Part shown: piece after piece, positions 41,879-42,903 of the stretch
Position numbering within the stretch: position 1 is the stretch's first letter
How the letters are laid out: every line of letters begins with the position of its first letter
Assembly (NCBI GenBank): GCA_902797305.1
Contig: CADBSK010000093.1
Span: 1 to 42,903, forward strand
Direction of reading: 5' to 3'
Source: an uncultured Spirochaetaceae bacterium
GTDB taxonomy: Bacteria > Spirochaetota > Spirochaetia > Treponematales > Treponemataceae
Length of the DNA: 42,903 nucleotides
Translations under genes and position numbers: made by a program
Notes under the pieces: model-generated
What the model saw: the letters and a program-made list of their open reading frames with translations, nothing else
What the model was told of the DNA's origin: nothing
Database searches by the model: none

Positions 41879-42015
41879 AGACAGTCCAGTGGACTGTCTC
41901 TATGATTTAAACCGCAGTCGAAGACTGTCGGTTTTGAAATTAGTTTGGCACGCACAAAGTGTCGTGCCATAGCCGTTTTATGCTGCAGCGGCGGCTGCCG
42001 ATGTCAGCATGAAAA
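41879..42015. repeat. Four-hairpin cluster between gdhA and its tail copy
   Basis: AGACAGTCC-AGT-GGACTGTCT (41879-41899), AACCGCAGTC-GAA-GACTG(T)CGGTT (41910-41933, one bulged T), TGGCACGCAC-AAA-GTG(T)CGTGCCA (41946-41969, one bulged T), and a nested stem TTTTATGCT...AGCATGAAAA with GCAGC/GCTGC inside (41976-42015). Three of the four have three-base loops. The 348-base gap 41672-42019 holds the HD-GYP promoter region, terminator, gdhA remnant and this cluster, with no gene. Confidence 0.65.
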
Positions 42016-42019
42016 CATA

Positions 42020-42903
42020 TTATACTAACCCCTGTGCGATCATTGCATTGGCAACTTTTACAAAGCCTGCGATATTAGCACCTGCAACATAGTTTACAAA
42101 GTTACCGTCTTTTGCACCAAACTTAACAGCTGTGTTGTAAGCGTTGTCGTGGATGTTGATCATGATGTTGTGAAGTTTTTCGTCAACTTCTTCTGCAGAC
42201 CATGAAAGGCGTTCTGAGTTCTGGCTCATTTCGAGACCAGATGTAGCTACACCACCAGCGTTTGAAGCTTTTCCTGGAGCGTAAAGAATCTTTGCAGCAA
42301 GGAACTTGTTAACTGCATCGATGTTAGAAGGCATGTTTGCACCTTCAGCAACAAGTTTACAACCGTTGTCCAAAAGTTTCTGAGCATCTTCGCCAAGAAG
42401 TTCGTTCTGTGTTGCACATGGGAATGCACAGTCACACTTAACTTCCCAAACTTTTTTGCCTTCAAAGTATTTAGCAGATGGGAACTGCTTAGCATATTCT
42501 GAGATACGGCCACGGCGAACACCCTTGAGTTCTTTAACCCAGTCAAGTTTTTCCTGAGTAATGCCGTCAGCATCGTAGATGTATCCGTTAGAATCAGAAA
42601 GTGTTACAACCTTTGCACCAAGCTGAAGAAGCTTCTGAGCAGCATAAGTAGCAACGTTTCCAGAACCAGATACTACACAAGTCTTACCCTTGAAGCTGTC
42701 TCCAACTTTCTTGAGCATTTCCTGTGCAAAGTAAATAAGACCGTAACCAGTAGCTTCTGTACGAATCAAAGAACCACCGAATGTAAGACCCTTACCTGTG
42801 AGAACTCCAGTGTACTCGTCGCGGATTCTCTTGTACTGACCAAAGAGGTATCCGATTTCGCGTCCACCAACGTTCTTATCCCCAGCTGGAACGTCTGTAT
42901 CAG
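42020..42903 (-). CDS. gdhA: Glutamate dehydrogenase, C-terminal two thirds (runs off the window)
   Basis: About 293 residues of a hexameric Glu/Leu/Phe/Val-type dehydrogenase (2-oxoglutarate + NH4 + NAD(P)H to glutamate). The frame is open to the right edge (first full codon at 42901), opening with DTDVPAGDKNVGGREIGYLF; the full enzyme is ~450 residues. The middle GGSLIRTEATGYGL, the Rossmann segment VVSGSGNVATYAAQKLLQLG and the Ala/Gly-rich GASNAGGV-like KASNAGGVATSGLEMSQNS match bacterial GdhA. The Met at 42769 is internal, not the start. NADP versus NAD use cannot be settled here. Downstream lie a hairpin cluster, a diverged copy of its own tail, and the terminator. Confidence 0.95.
   Translation of the reverse strand, partial: DTDVPAGDKNVGGREIGYLFGQYKRIRDEYTGVLTGKGLTFGGSLIRTEATGYGLIYFAQEMLKKVGDSFKGKTCVVSGSGNVATYAAQKLLQLGAKVVTLSDSNGYIYDADGITQEKLDWVKELKGVRRGRISEYAKQFPSAKYFEGKKVWEVKCDCAFPCATQNELLGEDAQKLLDNGCKLVAEGANMPSNIDAVNKFLAAKILYAPGKASNAGGVATSGLEMSQNSERLSWSAEEVDEKLHNIMINIHDNAYNTAVKFGAKDGNFVNYVAGANIAGFVKVANAMIAQGLV

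Overview
The window is AT-rich bacterial DNA, gene-dense on both strands, with about 33 protein genes. No rRNA, tRNA, CRISPR array, transposase or phage gene was seen. The gene set points to a host-associated, anaerobic spirochete of the Treponema type. The signs are a P13-family porin, spirochete-style lipoprotein signals, two chemotaxis receptors, an HD-GYP protein and a complete [FeFe]-hydrogenase maturation operon. The genus is an inference from gene content, not a measured match.

Layout. 1-3458: the right half of a dispersed repeat, then a translationally coupled pair (FAD dehydrogenase and B12-type radical SAM enzyme). 3489-8302: P13 porin, a secreted-protein/response-regulator/histidine-kinase operon, a pyridoxal-type kinase and a secreted His-rich protein. 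8401-16922 (minus strand): one operon of miaB, a LapA-like membrane protein, a secreted helical-repeat protein and an ABC-F ATPase, and a second of hrpB, folE2 and a histidine phosphatase. 17015-19986: a six-TM chemoreceptor, a nested palindromic repeat and folD. 20111-27209: a run of envelope genes (beta-barrel protein, lipoprotein, YhbY-like RNA-binding protein, then a four-gene GldA/GldF/GldG/DUF4340 ABC system). 27317-29976: a metal-efflux operon (SmtB-type repressor and His-rich P1B ATPase) whose promoter and operator can be read from the sequence. 30043-32300: a lipoprotein and ilvC, surrounded by hairpins. 32640-38440: the hydrogen locus. 38581-42903: argS, an HD-GYP protein, and the 3' two thirds of gdhA next to a diverged copy of its own tail.

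The most interesting system is at 32640-38440. A single soluble 689-residue protein joins a ferredoxin-like 2[4Fe-4S] domain, a [FeFe]-hydrogenase H-cluster domain with altered active-site motifs, a further Fe-S domain and a methyl-accepting chemotaxis signalling hairpin. It meets the hydG-hydF-hydE operon tail to tail, six bases apart. The natural reading is a cytoplasmic H2 (or redox) chemoreceptor with its cofactor-assembly genes beside it. Chemotaxis-linked [FeFe] hydrogenases are a recognised but, as far as I know, poorly tested class. The new elements here are the gene arrangement, the active-site substitutions and a palindrome placed like an activator site.

Three cross-cutting observations follow. 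(1) Several intergenic regions hold clusters of perfect hairpins, many with three-base loops, and at least one element recurs. (2) Five genes without a good Shine-Dalgarno sequence have a -10-like hexamer ending 6-9 bases before the start codon, which suggests leaderless or near-leaderless transcripts. (3) A 65-base remnant of gdhA, diverged almost only at silent sites, lies between gdhA and its terminator, which suggests gene replacement or loss of a paralogue.
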